Source of the DNA: Rhizobiales bacterium YIM 77505
GTDB taxonomy: Bacteria; Pseudomonadota; Alphaproteobacteria; Rhizobiales; Beijerinckiaceae
Length of the DNA: 64,000 nt
Assembly (NCBI GenBank): GCA_000745135.1
Contig: JQNH01000001.1
Span: forward strand, 1,302,001-1,366,000
Reading direction: 5' to 3'
Shown: piece by piece, positions 14,514 to 23,472 of the stretch
How the letters are laid out: each line of letters starts with the position of its first letter
Numbering within the stretch: position 1 is the first letter of the stretch
Position numbers and translations under genes: made by a program
The notes under the pieces: model-generated
What the model saw: only the letters and a program-made list of their open reading frames with translations
Told to the model about the DNA's origin: nothing
The model's database searches: none

Positions 14514-16244
14514 ATGGACGCGCGCGTGAGCGATAAGCGCCGGTTGCCGAGCCGGCATGTGACAGAGGGGCCGGAACGCGCCCCCCATCGCTCATACTAC
14601 TACGCGATGGGTCTGACGCGCGAGCAGATTCACCAGCCCTTCGTGGGTGTCGCCACCTGCTGGAACGAAGCCGCCCCTTGCAACATCGCTCTCATGCGCC
14701 AGGCCCAGGCGGTGAAGAAGGGCGTTGCAGCAGCCGGAGGCACTCCGCGCGAGTTCTGCACCATCACCGTCACCGACGGCATCGCCATGGGTCACCAGGG
14801 CATGAAGTCCTCGCTGCCCTCCCGCGAGGTGATTGCCGACTCGGTTGAACTCACCATGCGCGGCCATGCCTATGACGCGCTCGTGGGCCTCGCGGGCTGC
14901 GATAAATCCTTGCCCGGCATGATGATGGCCATGGTGCGCCTGAACGTGCCGTCGATCTTCATCTATGGCGGCTCGATCCTGCCTGGCACCTTCAAGGGCA
15001 AGCCGGTGACGGTGCAGGACGTGTTCGAGGCGGTGGGCAAGCACTCGGTCGGTGCCATGTCGGATGCCGATCTCGAGGAACTGGAGCAGGTGGCCTGCCC
15101 GTCGGCGGGCGCCTGCGGAGCCCAGTTCACCGCCAACACGATGGCGACCGTTTCGGAGGCGATCGGCCTGGCGCTGCCTTACTCTGCGGGCGCTCCGGCT
15201 CCCTACGATCTCCGCGACCGCTTCTGCGCGACGGCGGGCGAAATGGTCATGGAGCTCCTCGCCCGCAACATCCGTCCGCGGGACATCGTCACCCGCAAGG
15301 CGCTGGAGAACGCGGCGACCGTGGTCGCCGCGTCCGGCGGCTCGACCAATGCCGCCCTGCATCTTCCGGCGATCGCCCACGAGGCCGGCATCAAGTTCGA
15401 CCTGTTCGACGTGGCCGAGATCTTTCGGCGCACCCCGTACATCGCCGATCTCAAGCCGGGCGGACGCTATGTCGCCAAGGACCTGTTCGAGGCCGGCGGC
15501 ATCCCGCTCCTCATGAAGACGCTCCTCGACCACGGTTTCCTGCACGGCGATTGTCTGACCGTCACCGGGCGCACCATCGCCGAGAATCTGGCCTCGGTCG
15601 CCTGGAACCCGGACCAGGACGTGGTCCGCCCGGCCGACAACCCGATCACCAAGACGGGCGGCGTCGTCGGCCTCAAAGGCAATCTCGCCCCCGAAGGCGC
15701 CATCGTGAAGGTCGCCGGCATGCCGGCCGACAAGCAGACCTTCCGCGGGCCGGCCCGCTGCTTCGACGGGGAGGAGGCGTGCTTCGAGGCCGTCAAGAAC
15801 CGGCGGTACAAGGAGGGCGAGGTCCTCGTCATCCGCTACGAGGGGCCAAGGGGCGGCCCCGGCATGCGCGAGATGCTGGCGACCACGGCGGCGCTTTACG
15901 GGCAGGGCATGGGCGACAAGGTCGCCCTCATCACCGATGGCCGCTTCTCCGGGGCGACACGCGGCTTCTGCATCGGTCATGTGGGACCGGAGGCCGCTGT
16001 CGGCGGCCCGATCGGGCTCCTTCGCGACGGTGACATCATCGCCATCGATGCCGTCAAGGGCACGCTCGACGTCGAGCTCTCCGACGAGGAATTGAACGCG
16101 AGGCGTGCGCAATGGCAGCCCCGCGAGACGGACTTCGGCTCCGGCTATCTCTGGAAATACGCGCAGACGGTCGGCTCGGCCAAGGACGGCGCCGTGACTC
16201 ATCCGGGCGGCGCCCACGAAAAACAGTGCTATGCGGACATCTAG
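14514..16244 (+). CDS. ilvD: Dihydroxy-acid dehydratase
   Basis: IlvD dehydrates 2,3-dihydroxy-3-methylbutanoate and its homologue in valine, isoleucine and leucine synthesis, using an Fe-S cluster. The 576-residue protein shows VATCWNEAAPCN (first cluster Cys), AGCDKSLPGMMMA (signature 1, second Cys), CPSAGACGAQFTANTM (third Cys) and the C-terminal LITDGRFSGATRGFCIGH (signature 2). The ATG at 14514 with GGGGG upstream gives the expected length; the frame is open upstream but without similarity. The preceding 250 bases hold no gene. Its 3' end overlaps the exoR-like gene by 14 bases. Confidence 0.97.
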   Translation: MDARVSDKRRLPSRHVTEGPERAPHRSYYYAMGLTREQIHQPFVGVATCWNEAAPCNIALMRQAQAVKKGVAAAGGTPREFCTITVTDGIAMGHQGMKSSLPSREVIADSVELTMRGHAYDALVGLAGCDKSLPGMMMAMVRLNVPSIFIYGGSILPGTFKGKPVTVQDVFEAVGKHSVGAMSDADLEELEQVACPSAGACGAQFTANTMATVSEAIGLALPYSAGAPAPYDLRDRFCATAGEMVMELLARNIRPRDIVTRKALENAATVVAASGGSTNAALHLPAIAHEAGIKFDLFDVAEIFRRTPYIADLKPGGRYVAKDLFEAGGIPLLMKTLLDHGFLHGDCLTVTGRTIAENLASVAWNPDQDVVRPADNPITKTGGVVGLKGNLAPEGAIVKVAGMPADKQTFRGPARCFDGEEACFEAVKNRRYKEGEVLVIRYEGPRGGPGMREMLATTAALYGQGMGDKVALITDGRFSGATRGFCIGHVGPEAAVGGPIGLLRDGDIIAIDAVKGTLDVELSDEELNARRAQWQPRETDFGSGYLWKYAQTVGSAKDGAVTHPGGAHEKQCYADI

Positions 16245-17049
16245 GTTCACCTGCTGCGCGGCCGGGGCGGTGCTTGCGTTTTTGGCGAGCGGTCTGCCGG
16301 TGGTGGCGCTTGACGGGCCCATGCGCCCGCAGGCGCCGGCGGTCGGCTTTCGCACGGCCAAGGAAGCCTTGCGCGTCGGGATGCGCGACTACAATGCCGG
16401 CAACAAGCTCGGCGCGGCGCAGGCGCTCGAGTTCGCCGCCACGAAGGGGGATGCCCTCGCCTTGTGGAAGCTCGGCCACATGTACGCGAAGGGCGACGGG
16501 GTCGAGCACGACGATCTGAAGGCGTTTGAGTACTTCTCCAAGATCGCGGACGAGCACGCGGACGAGCCGCCGGATTCTCCCAATGCCGGGGTGGTGGCGA
16601 GCGCCTTCGTGGCGCTCGGCGGCTATTTCCTCGAGGGCATCAAGAACACCTATGTGAAGCCCAATGCCTCCCGCGCCCACGAGATGTTCCATTACGCCGC
16701 TTCGTATTTCGGCGACCCGAACGCCCAGTACAATCTGGCGCGCCTCTATCTCGACGGGAACGGGGTGGCGCAGGATGTGCGGCAGGCGGCCCGCTGGTTC
16801 AATCTCGCGGCCGAGAAGGGCCACTATCAGGCACAGGCGCTGCTCGGTCATCTTCTGGCGCATGGGGAGGGCGTGCCTCGCCAGCGGGCGCTCGGGCTCA
16901 TGTGGCTGACGCTTGCTCGTGACGCCTCTGATCCGGCGCGCGACCAATGGATCGCCAAGCTCTACGACAGGGCATTCGCGGCCGCGAGCGAGCGCGACCG
17001 TGCCGCGGCTCTCAGCTACCTTGAACAGTTCATGAAGCGGCCGCGGTGA
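16231..17049 (+). CDS. exoR: ExoR-like periplasmic Sel1-repeat protein
   Basis: The 272-residue product has a signal peptide (residues 1-27, ending near VVALD) and Sel1-like/TPR repeats: ALEFAATKGDALALWKLGHM, MFHYAASYFGDPNAQYNLAR and WFNLAAEKGHYQAQALLGHL. Length, repeat spacing and the insert around LGGYFLEGIKNTYVKP closely follow rhizobial ExoR. ExoR is the periplasmic inhibitor of the ExoS-ChvI two-component system that controls exopolysaccharide, motility and acid response. No exoS or chvI lies in the window. The start overlaps the end of ilvD by 14 bases, so the gene is probably co-transcribed with ilvD. Assignment to ExoR rather than a generic Sel1 protein is likely but not certain. Confidence 0.75.
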   Translation: MRTSRFTCCAAGAVLAFLASGLPVVALDGPMRPQAPAVGFRTAKEALRVGMRDYNAGNKLGAAQALEFAATKGDALALWKLGHMYAKGDGVEHDDLKAFEYFSKIADEHADEPPDSPNAGVVASAFVALGGYFLEGIKNTYVKPNASRAHEMFHYAASYFGDPNAQYNLARLYLDGNGVAQDVRQAARWFNLAAEKGHYQAQALLGHLLAHGEGVPRQRALGLMWLTLARDASDPARDQWIAKLYDRAFAAASERDRAAALSYLEQFMKRPR

Positions 17050-17079
17050 TTTCGCTCCCGTGAGGGAAGGGCCGGCAGT

Positions 17080-19233
17080 TCAACCGGCGGCCGCTTCCGC
17101 TGCTGCGCGCTCGGCGGCCAGCGTGGCGTAGAAGCCCCGATAGACAGCGCCGATCGGATGGCGGGCGCATTCCTGGAGGAGGGCCTGCCCACCCGGGTCG
17201 CCGGCCTGGCACAGGCGAACTGCCTCGTCATGTCTGGTTCGGAAGGCCTCGAACTCGGCGGTCGCCGCGCTCTCGTCGCCATGCAACGCATAAAGAAGCG
17301 TCTCGCTGCGGCGACCGCGCAGCGCCACCGCCCCGATGAGGAGATAGGCGAAATCGGGCGCCGCTTCGACCACCGCCGAGGAGACGAGGGTGCCGACCTT
17401 GAACGTCTTGCACAGGGGCTCGATGCGTGCGGCGGTGTTCACCGTGTCGCCGATCGCCGAGTAGTCGAAGCGCTGGGCCGAACCGACATTGCCGACGCAA
17501 GCGGGGCCGGTATGAAGCCCGATGCCCACTGCCACCGGCGTATGCTCGACCCCTCGCGCCTCGTCCTCGGCGCGAAATCGCTCATCCATGGCGCGCACGC
17601 TGTCCTGCATGCGCAAGGCGCATCGAAGGGCCGCCCTGACGTGGTCCGGGACTTCGACGGGAGCGTTCCAGAACGCCATCATCCCGTCGCCGATGTATTT
17701 GTCGAGGGTGCCGCCCGTGTCGAGCACGTGCTGGGTGAGCGGCGTATGGATCGAGTTGAGGAAGCCGACGACGTCCTCCGCCGACAGGCTCTCCGACCGG
17801 GAGGTGAAGCCGCGGATGTCGGAGAACATCACCGTGATCTCCCGGGTCTCGCCGCCGAGCTTGAGGCTGGCCGGATTGCGCGCGAGCCGTTCGACCACGA
17901 CGGGTGAGAGGTAATGCGCGAAGGCCTCGCGGACCTGGCGGCGTTCGCGCTCGGTCTGTCGCAGCACGGAGATGGCGGCAATGCCAAAGGAGCCGATCGC
18001 CGCAAGACTCGGCCACAGTGGGTCGAAGAGACGTTGGAGGTGGGCGAACGCGATCCCGCTGGCGAGAAGCAAGCCGCCGATCAGGACCGAGGTGACGATG
18101 GCGCCGGAGAGCGGCGGCAGCCGCGAGGCGGCGGCAAGGCCGAATAGCCCAGCCACGAAGACGAGCAAGGTTTCGAGCCCGCGAAAGTAATCGGGCCTTG
18201 CGAGATGAGCGCCGGTCAGGATGCTCTCGATCATCTCGGCATGAATGTCGATGCCCGGCACGGCGCCTTCGAGCGGCGTCGCCCGCAGATCGTGGAGGGC
18301 CACCGCGGTGGCGCCGATGAGCGCGATCGCTCCCTCCACCCCCTGCCGCTCGAACTCGCCGGCGAGAATCCGCCAGGCTGGGATGTGGCGCTCCGGACGG
18401 CTTCCTGCGTAACGGATGCGGATCGCGCCGTTCGGACCGGTCGGCGTCTGCAGGGACCCGACCTTGAGGCTCGTGACCCCGGTCTGCTCTCCGAAGGTGC
18501 GCTCCCCGCTCGCATTGCTCGATCGCAGGACAAAGGTCGATGCGCCTTGAGCAACCCGCAGCGCCTCGATCGCCAGGCTCGGCACGAGCTGGCCAGCGAC
18601 GTTGAAGACGGTCGGCAGTTCACGCGCGACGAGGTCCCGCTCCGAGACGAGGTTCATCGCCCCAAGACCCGCGGCATCCGCACGGATGGCCTCGAGCGGC
18701 AGGACGCCGCCGCCGAATGTCGGCAGGAAGAGCCGAGGATCGTCGCCTGCCGTCGCAAAGCCAGCCTTCGCCGGCGGCACGGCTCCGGCTTCCGCAAGCG
18801 CGATGCCGAGCGCTACATTGGCCCGCGCCACCGCCGCCGCGAGCCGCTGGTCGCCTGCAGGCTCGGAAGCTCCGAGCGGGATGCGTTCCGGCTCCGACAG
18901 GAGCACGTCGAGGGCAATGGCCGCGGCTCCCGCCTCGGCGAGGCGTTCAACGATTTCCGCGATGGCGGCGCGCGGCCAGGGCCACTGCCCGAGGCGCTTC
19001 AGCGATTCCTCGTCGATCGCGATCACCCGCACGGGGACGGACGGATCGTAAGGGCGGGGCGAGAGCCGCTGATAGGCATCGAACACAAGGTCCCGCAGGG
19101 CCCGGACGCCGAACGGCTCCCATTGCGAGAGCGTTGCGCAGAGAAGCATCGGCATCAGTGCCGCCACCAGGCCGCTCCAGCTCAAGGGCTGGCTGCGCCT
19201 CCATTTGCCGCGGCGAGGCAGGGACGAGGTCAT
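17080..19233 (-). CDS. CHASE2-domain adenylate/guanylate cyclase
   Basis: The 717-residue protein has an N-terminal membrane anchor (SGLVAALMPMLLCATLS, about 20-36) and an extracytoplasmic CHASE2 sensor (about 45-330, with VRVIAIDEESLKRLGQWPWPRAAIAEI and EGAIALIGATA). Three membrane helices follow (about 345-420, beginning LETLLVFVAGLFGLAA). A class III cyclase domain sits at about 455-640 (EITVMFSDIRGFTSRSE with metal Asp; LDKYIGDGMMAFWNAP; FDYSAIGDTVNTAARIE). It would make cAMP in response to an unknown periplasmic signal. The C-terminal 70 residues have no recognised domain. It is convergent with the exoR-like gene. Confidence 0.92.
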   Translation of the reverse strand: MTSSLPRRGKWRRSQPLSWSGLVAALMPMLLCATLSQWEPFGVRALRDLVFDAYQRLSPRPYDPSVPVRVIAIDEESLKRLGQWPWPRAAIAEIVERLAEAGAAAIALDVLLSEPERIPLGASEPAGDQRLAAAVARANVALGIALAEAGAVPPAKAGFATAGDDPRLFLPTFGGGVLPLEAIRADAAGLGAMNLVSERDLVARELPTVFNVAGQLVPSLAIEALRVAQGASTFVLRSSNASGERTFGEQTGVTSLKVGSLQTPTGPNGAIRIRYAGSRPERHIPAWRILAGEFERQGVEGAIALIGATAVALHDLRATPLEGAVPGIDIHAEMIESILTGAHLARPDYFRGLETLLVFVAGLFGLAAASRLPPLSGAIVTSVLIGGLLLASGIAFAHLQRLFDPLWPSLAAIGSFGIAAISVLRQTERERRQVREAFAHYLSPVVVERLARNPASLKLGGETREITVMFSDIRGFTSRSESLSAEDVVGFLNSIHTPLTQHVLDTGGTLDKYIGDGMMAFWNAPVEVPDHVRAALRCALRMQDSVRAMDERFRAEDEARGVEHTPVAVGIGLHTGPACVGNVGSAQRFDYSAIGDTVNTAARIEPLCKTFKVGTLVSSAVVEAAPDFAYLLIGAVALRGRRSETLLYALHGDESAATAEFEAFRTRHDEAVRLCQAGDPGGQALLQECARHPIGAVYRGFYATLAAERAAAEAAAG

Positions 19234-19290
19234 CGACCGGAGAATAGCGCGTGGAGCGCCTCGGGGGGCAAGCCGCTTGCGGACTGCTTC

Positions 19291-20076
19291 TTATGCGAGG
19301 TCGAGGTCGACCGAGACGGGCACGTGATCGGAGGGCTTCTCCCAGGTGCGGGTGTGCTTGTGAACGCTGGCGCCGCGCAGGCGATCGGCGGCCTGGGGCG
19401 AGAGCACAAGGTGGTCGATCCGGATCCCGTCGTTCTTCTGCCAAGCGCCCGCCTGATAGTCCCAGAAGGTGTAAACGCCGGGGCCTTCGTGGCAGGCCCG
19501 CACGCCGTCGGTCAGGCCGAGCGCAAGGAGTTCGCGGTACTTGGCGCGGCTCTCCGGCTGGAAGAGCGCGTCGTTCGTCCATTTCTGCGGGTTTGCCGCG
19601 TCCTGCGGCTCGGGGATGACGTTGAAGTCGCCGGCAAGCACAAAGGGCTCCTCATGCGTCAAGAGCCGCGCCGCATGGTGGATGAGCCGCTCCATCCAGG
19701 CGAGCTTGTAGGCGAATTTGGGGGTGCCGATCGGGTTGCCGTTGGGAAGATAGATCGAGGAGATGCGCACCACCCCGCGCGGCACCGACACGACGGCTTC
19801 AAGATAGCGGGCGTGGTCGTCCGCGTCGTTCCCGGGGAGGCCGGGCGCCACGTCCTCGAGCCGCCATCGGGACAGGATCGCGACTCCGTTGAATGCCTTC
19901 TGGCCATGGGTTGCGACGTTATAGCCGAGTCCTTCGATCTCGAGACGCGGAAAGGCCTCGTCGACGCATTTCGTCTCCTGGAGGCAGACGACGTCAGGCC
20001 GCTCCTCCCGCAGGAACGCCAGAAGGTGCTCGAGGCGCTGCTTGATGGAGTTGACGTTCCAGGTGACGATCCGCAT
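19291..20076 (-). CDS. xth: Exodeoxyribonuclease III (AP endonuclease)
   Basis: The 261-residue protein is a full-length Exo III-type enzyme of the EEP family, acting in base-excision repair at abasic sites. Motifs include MRIVTWNVNSIKQRL at the N-terminus, VVCLQETK (catalytic Glu), VLAGDFNVIPEPQD (Asp/Asn pair), and the C-terminal RIDHLVLSP and SDHVPVSVDL (Asp-His pair). The start ATG at 20076 is supported by this N-terminal motif. The next gene downstream on the same strand is the CHASE2 cyclase, 57 bases away. Confidence 0.95.
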   Translation of the reverse strand: MRIVTWNVNSIKQRLEHLLAFLREERPDVVCLQETKCVDEAFPRLEIEGLGYNVATHGQKAFNGVAILSRWRLEDVAPGLPGNDADDHARYLEAVVSVPRGVVRISSIYLPNGNPIGTPKFAYKLAWMERLIHHAARLLTHEEPFVLAGDFNVIPEPQDAANPQKWTNDALFQPESRAKYRELLALGLTDGVRACHEGPGVYTFWDYQAGAWQKNDGIRIDHLVLSPQAADRLRGASVHKHTRTWEKPSDHVPVSVDLDLA

Positions 20077-20160
20077 GGCTTGGCATTAAGCCGGGGCGAG
20101 CCCGTTGTCATCGGGCTTTCGTCGGGCGCCGTGGCACGAGAGGGAAACGGGCGGACCGGG

Positions 20161-20886
20161 ATGTCCTCCGATTGGCATGCCCCCATCGACGCCTATTGCG
20201 AGCGGCTCGACGCGAGCTTCTGGTCGGAGCCCGTCAACGCGCTCAGCAATGCCGGCTTCCTGCTCGCGGCAGCCGCAGCCCTCGCGCGTTGGCGACGGGA
20301 CGGGGGCGGCGATTGGCCCGGACTGTTGTTGATCGTCGCGGTCGCTGTGATCGGCATCGGCAGTTTTCTCTTCCACACCGTCGCGACCCGTTGGGCGAGG
20401 CTCGCAGACGTGATCCCCATCGGCGTGTTCATCTACGGTTATTTCTCCCTCGCCATGGCGCGCTATTTCGGCGTCGGCGCGGTCGCCACCGCATTCTTGA
20501 CGCTCGCTTTCGCGGCCTTGAGCGCAGCCTTCGCCCGAGGTTGGATCATGGCTCTCCAGGGCGGGCCCGATTGGACCAATGGCTCCTTCGGCTATGTTCC
20601 CGCCGCCATGGCGCTTGCGGGCGTGGGCGGTCTCCTGATCGTCCAAGCCAGGGATCGCAGGGAAGACTCGCGTGCTGCGGCGCAGGAGAGGGCCGGCCGG
20701 GCCTTGATCCTTGCAGCCGCCGTCTTCGTCGCGTCCCTCGCTTTCCGGACGATCGACCTCGCCATATGCAGCGCCTGGCCGCTCGGCACTCACTTCCTCT
20801 GGCACCTCCTGAACGCCCTGGTGTTGTTCATCCTCTTGCGGACGGCGCTCGCCTTCCGGAAAGCCGCTGTCAGCGCAGGACCTTGA
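20161..20886 (+). CDS. Ceramidase-like integral membrane protein (CREST superfamily)
   Basis: The 241-residue protein has about seven membrane helices. It has the family's pattern: an N-terminal FWSEPVNALSNAGFLLAAA (S-x-x-S-N type), GIGSFLFHTVATRWARLADVIPI (Ser-x3-His and Asp), and a C-terminal GTHFLWHLLNALVLF (His-x3-His). These Ser, Asp and His residues bind zinc in alkaline ceramidases and related CREST hydrolases. Bacterial members are mostly uncharacterised, so the lipid substrate is unknown. The ATG at 20161 is taken because the family begins near there. The same frame stays open almost 2 kb upstream, antisense to two real genes, which is coincidence in GC-rich DNA. Confidence 0.85.
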   Translation: MSSDWHAPIDAYCERLDASFWSEPVNALSNAGFLLAAAAALARWRRDGGGDWPGLLLIVAVAVIGIGSFLFHTVATRWARLADVIPIGVFIYGYFSLAMARYFGVGAVATAFLTLAFAALSAAFARGWIMALQGGPDWTNGSFGYVPAAMALAGVGGLLIVQARDRREDSRAAAQERAGRALILAAAVFVASLAFRTIDLAICSAWPLGTHFLWHLLNALVLFILLRTALAFRKAAVSAGP

Positions 20887-22048
20887 TGGCGACCTTCCGG
20901 CGGACGAGGTCGCGGTCGGAGGTGATTGTGCAACCGTCGACCCTCAGGGTCGCAAAGAACAGGTCGGCGCTCTCGCCCACATTGTCGAAATTGCGCCCCT
21001 CCGCCTCTGCATCGATCAGGGAGGGGTAGGCGATGAGCTGCCCATCCGAGGCGCAAGGGTCGTCGTAGAGCGTCGGGCCGGCGAGGAGGAGGCGGGGCTG
21101 GTCCCAAGCGAAGAGGTCGACGGAGGCGCTGACGTAGAAGCCGGACTGAGGGAAGCTGTTGCCATCGGCCTTCGCCTGAAAGACGGCGAGCCAGGCGCCG
21201 CTCGGTCGGTGCCGGACCACGGCGCCGACGGGAGCGGGGAAGGGGGCGATCGGCCGGCACGCCCCCCTTGGCCGCTCCCGGCTGCGGTAGGGGTCGGGGA
21301 AGCGGATGGAGAACGCGGTGCCGTCCCAGGCCCGCCAGGATGTGGGATCGTGGGGCGTTCCTGAGCGAAACAGGCAGGCGCCGAAGGGCTGGCCGCCCCA
21401 TCCGGTGGTGGCGGCGAAGAAATACTTCTCGCTTCCGGCGGCGAAGATGTTGGAGGGGTTGAAGAAACCGCGATGGCGCCCCTGGCCGACCTCCTGATGG
21501 AAGGGGGCTGCCGCGACCACGACGGGAGGTTCGGCGCGACGAAAGCTCTGCCCGCCGTCTTCGGAGCGAGACGCGACGATCGTGTTGTACCAGCAGGCGA
21601 GGTATTCCTTGTGGCGGCAGCGGCCGGGATGGGTGTTCGCCTGATACTCGTGATGCAGGAGCGCCTCGACGCGCTGTCCGTCCTCCGTCCAGGTGGCCGT
21701 GATCCAGCTCTTGTCGTCGTAAGCCGCAGGGTCGACCGCCGCCTTCGACGCGAGGACCACGCGGCAGTCGATCTTGAGGGTGTCGAGGCTGGGCCCCCGT
21801 AACGCCCTGTTGTGGTAGTGCAGGGCGAACAGGACGATCTGACCTTTGGCGTCGCGAAAGGCACGTGCGGGCGCATCCGGCACGTCGTGCCCGTCGCAGG
21901 CGTCCCGCTGTGCCGAGAAGACAACCTGCGCGGGCCCCACCACGGCGACGGCTGCAAGCGGCGGCTCGGCGGCATGGGTGATCGCCCCGGCAGCGGTGGC
22001 CATCACGAGGGCGCCCCACAGGCGCAGCATTGGTCTGATGTGGAGCAA
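20870..22048 (-). CDS. Secreted protein of unknown function, possibly beta-propeller
   Basis: The 392-residue product has a signal peptide (LWGALVMATAAGAITHAAEP, starts at Met1 or Met7). The mature part has repeated beta-rich, aromatic-rich motifs such as GFFNPSNIFAAGSEKYFFAATTGWGG, SWRAWDGTAFSIRFPDPY and GFYVSASVDLFAWDQPRLL. That pattern resembles five-bladed glycoside-hydrolase or sialidase-like propellers, but I cannot assign a family. Six or more Cys residues suggest disulfides in the periplasm or outside. Its 3' end overlaps the convergent ceramidase-like gene by 17 bases. The divergent neighbour is an NnrU-like gene. Confidence 0.75.
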   Translation of the reverse strand: MLHIRPMLRLWGALVMATAAGAITHAAEPPLAAVAVVGPAQVVFSAQRDACDGHDVPDAPARAFRDAKGQIVLFALHYHNRALRGPSLDTLKIDCRVVLASKAAVDPAAYDDKSWITATWTEDGQRVEALLHHEYQANTHPGRCRHKEYLACWYNTIVASRSEDGGQSFRRAEPPVVVAAAPFHQEVGQGRHRGFFNPSNIFAAGSEKYFFAATTGWGGQPFGACLFRSGTPHDPTSWRAWDGTAFSIRFPDPYRSRERPRGACRPIAPFPAPVGAVVRHRPSGAWLAVFQAKADGNSFPQSGFYVSASVDLFAWDQPRLLLAGPTLYDDPCASDGQLIAYPSLIDAEAEGRNFDNVGESADLFFATLRVDGCTITSDRDLVRRKVAIKVLR

Positions 22049-22115
22049 GGCGCGAAGCGACTCCCTCTCTCATCATCCGCGGCATAAGTTGACGCGGGCT
22101 TTCGGGACCTATCGA

Positions 22116-22712
22116 ATGACGCTGCTGCTCCTGGGACTGGCGATTTTTCTCGGCGGCCACGCCTTTGCCATGGCGCGCGGGCCGCGCCACACGTTCATCG
22201 AGCGGATCGGGGAGGGGCGCTACAAGGCCCTGTTCTCCATCGTCTCCTTCATCGGCCTCATTCTCATCATCGTCGGCTTCGGGCGCTACCGGGCGGCGGG
22301 CTACATTCCGGTCTGGGACCCTCCGGTCTGGACGCGCCATCTGGCGCTGCTCCTCCTCTGGCCCGCCTTCGTGATGCTGTTTGCGGCCTATCTTCCCGGA
22401 CGCATCAAGCGGGCCCTCAAGCACCCGATGCTGGCCGCGGTCAAGGTGTGGGCGCTCGCCCATCTCCTCGCCAATGGGGATCTCGGTTCCATGCTGCTCT
22501 TCGGTCTCTTTCTCGCCTGGGCGGTGGCGGCGCGCATTGCCGCCAAGCGGCGGGATGAGGCGGTGCCGCACGGCGCGCCTATGGCAGAGCCGGCCGGCGG
22601 GCGCAACGACCTCCTCGCCGTCGGCCTCGGCACCGCCGTCTACCTTGCTTTCGTTTTCTGGCTCCATCCGCTCCTGATCGGCGTGCCCGTCCTGCCCGGG
22701 CGCGGCGCTTGA
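22116..22712 (+). CDS. NnrU-family integral membrane protein
   Basis: The 198-residue protein has about five or six membrane helices and the N-terminal pattern LLGLAIFLGGHAFAM, FRTRLIERIGEGRYK-like (here RHTFIERIGEGRYKALFSIVS) and AHLLANGDLGSMLLFGLFLAWAV seen in NnrU proteins. NnrU was described near nitrite/nitric-oxide reductase genes; related proteins include cis-carotene isomerase Z-ISO, and heme binding is proposed. No denitrification genes are present here, so a nitrogen-oxide role is not supported. The ATG at 22116 begins directly at the first helix. Confidence 0.8.
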   Translation: MTLLLLGLAIFLGGHAFAMARGPRHTFIERIGEGRYKALFSIVSFIGLILIIVGFGRYRAAGYIPVWDPPVWTRHLALLLLWPAFVMLFAAYLPGRIKRALKHPMLAAVKVWALAHLLANGDLGSMLLFGLFLAWAVAARIAAKRRDEAVPHGAPMAEPAGGRNDLLAVGLGTAVYLAFVFWLHPLLIGVPVLPGRGA

Positions 22713-22788
22713 CGCTCTCGCCAAGCACCGTCCGCTGTGATAGGCGACCCGCCTTGTCGCGGAACGAACCGCGAATGGGATCAAAGCC

Positions 22789-23457
22789 TTGGCCGAGAGC
22801 AACGAATTTTTCCGCGAGGTCGATGAGGAGTATCGCCGCGACCGCATCGCGCAGATCTGGAAGCGCTATCAGACCCTCATCATCAGCCTCGCCGTCGTGA
22901 TTGTGGCCGCAGTGGGCGGCTGGCGCTATTGGCAGCATGTGGAGCGCAGCCGCGCCGAAGCGGCGGCCGCCCGCTACCAGGAGGCCATTCGCCTCGCGCA
23001 GGACGGCAAGGGCGAGGAGGCTGCGCAAATCCTGCGCACCCTCGCTGACGACTCGGCCACCGGCTACAAGATCCTTGCCCGCTTCCGGCTGGCCGCCGAG
23101 CTCGCTCAGCAGCGTGCGGAGGAGGGAGCCAAAGCCTTCGATGCCCTTGCGGCGGACGGCAGCGTGCCAGCGACGCTGCAGGATCTGGCGCGCCTGCGCG
23201 CCGCCATGCTGAGGCTCGATGCCGATGCGGCTGCCGCTCAGCAGGGCCTCGAGAAGCTCGCCACGCCCACCAACCCCTGGCGGCACACGGCGCGGGAAAT
23301 GCTCGGGCTCTCGGCCTTGAAGCGCGGCGACTATGACGCTGCCGGGCGCTGGTTCGACCAGATCGCCGCGGATCGGGAGGCGCCCCAGGCCCTGAGAAGC
23401 CGGCTGGAAATCTATACGGCGCTGGTTGCCGGCGGGCCTGTTCAAGTCACACAGTAG
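22789..23457 (+). CDS. YfgM-like TPR membrane protein
   Basis: The 222-residue product begins with the conserved NEFFREVDEEYRRDR segment, has one membrane helix at about 29-47 (LIISLAVVIVAAVGGWRYW) and periplasmic TPR-like helices thereafter. This is the TPR_21/YfgM family, an ancillary subunit of the SecYEG translocon that works with periplasmic chaperones. The start is a TTG, because the conserved N-terminus begins there and no in-frame ATG fits. der follows after 15 bases. In enterics yfgM-bamB-der is the order; bamB is absent between them here. Confidence 0.85.
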   Translation: MAESNEFFREVDEEYRRDRIAQIWKRYQTLIISLAVVIVAAVGGWRYWQHVERSRAEAAAARYQEAIRLAQDGKGEEAAQILRTLADDSATGYKILARFRLAAELAQQRAEEGAKAFDALAADGSVPATLQDLARLRAAMLRLDADAAAAQQGLEKLATPTNPWRHTAREMLGLSALKRGDYDAAGRWFDQIAADREAPQALRSRLEIYTALVAGGPVQVTQ

Positions 23458-23472
23458 CGAGCTGACGAGGGC

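Noticed and set aside
14592-16361. 589-codon frame antisense to ilvD
   Set aside because: Mirror frame of a strongly conserved gene; composition is Arg/Gly/His-rich with no family similarity.
18205-20160. Very long open frame on the plus strand continuing into the ceramidase-like gene
   Set aside because: It lies antisense to the CHASE2 cyclase and xth genes, has no recognisable domains, and stays open only because of high GC codon bias.
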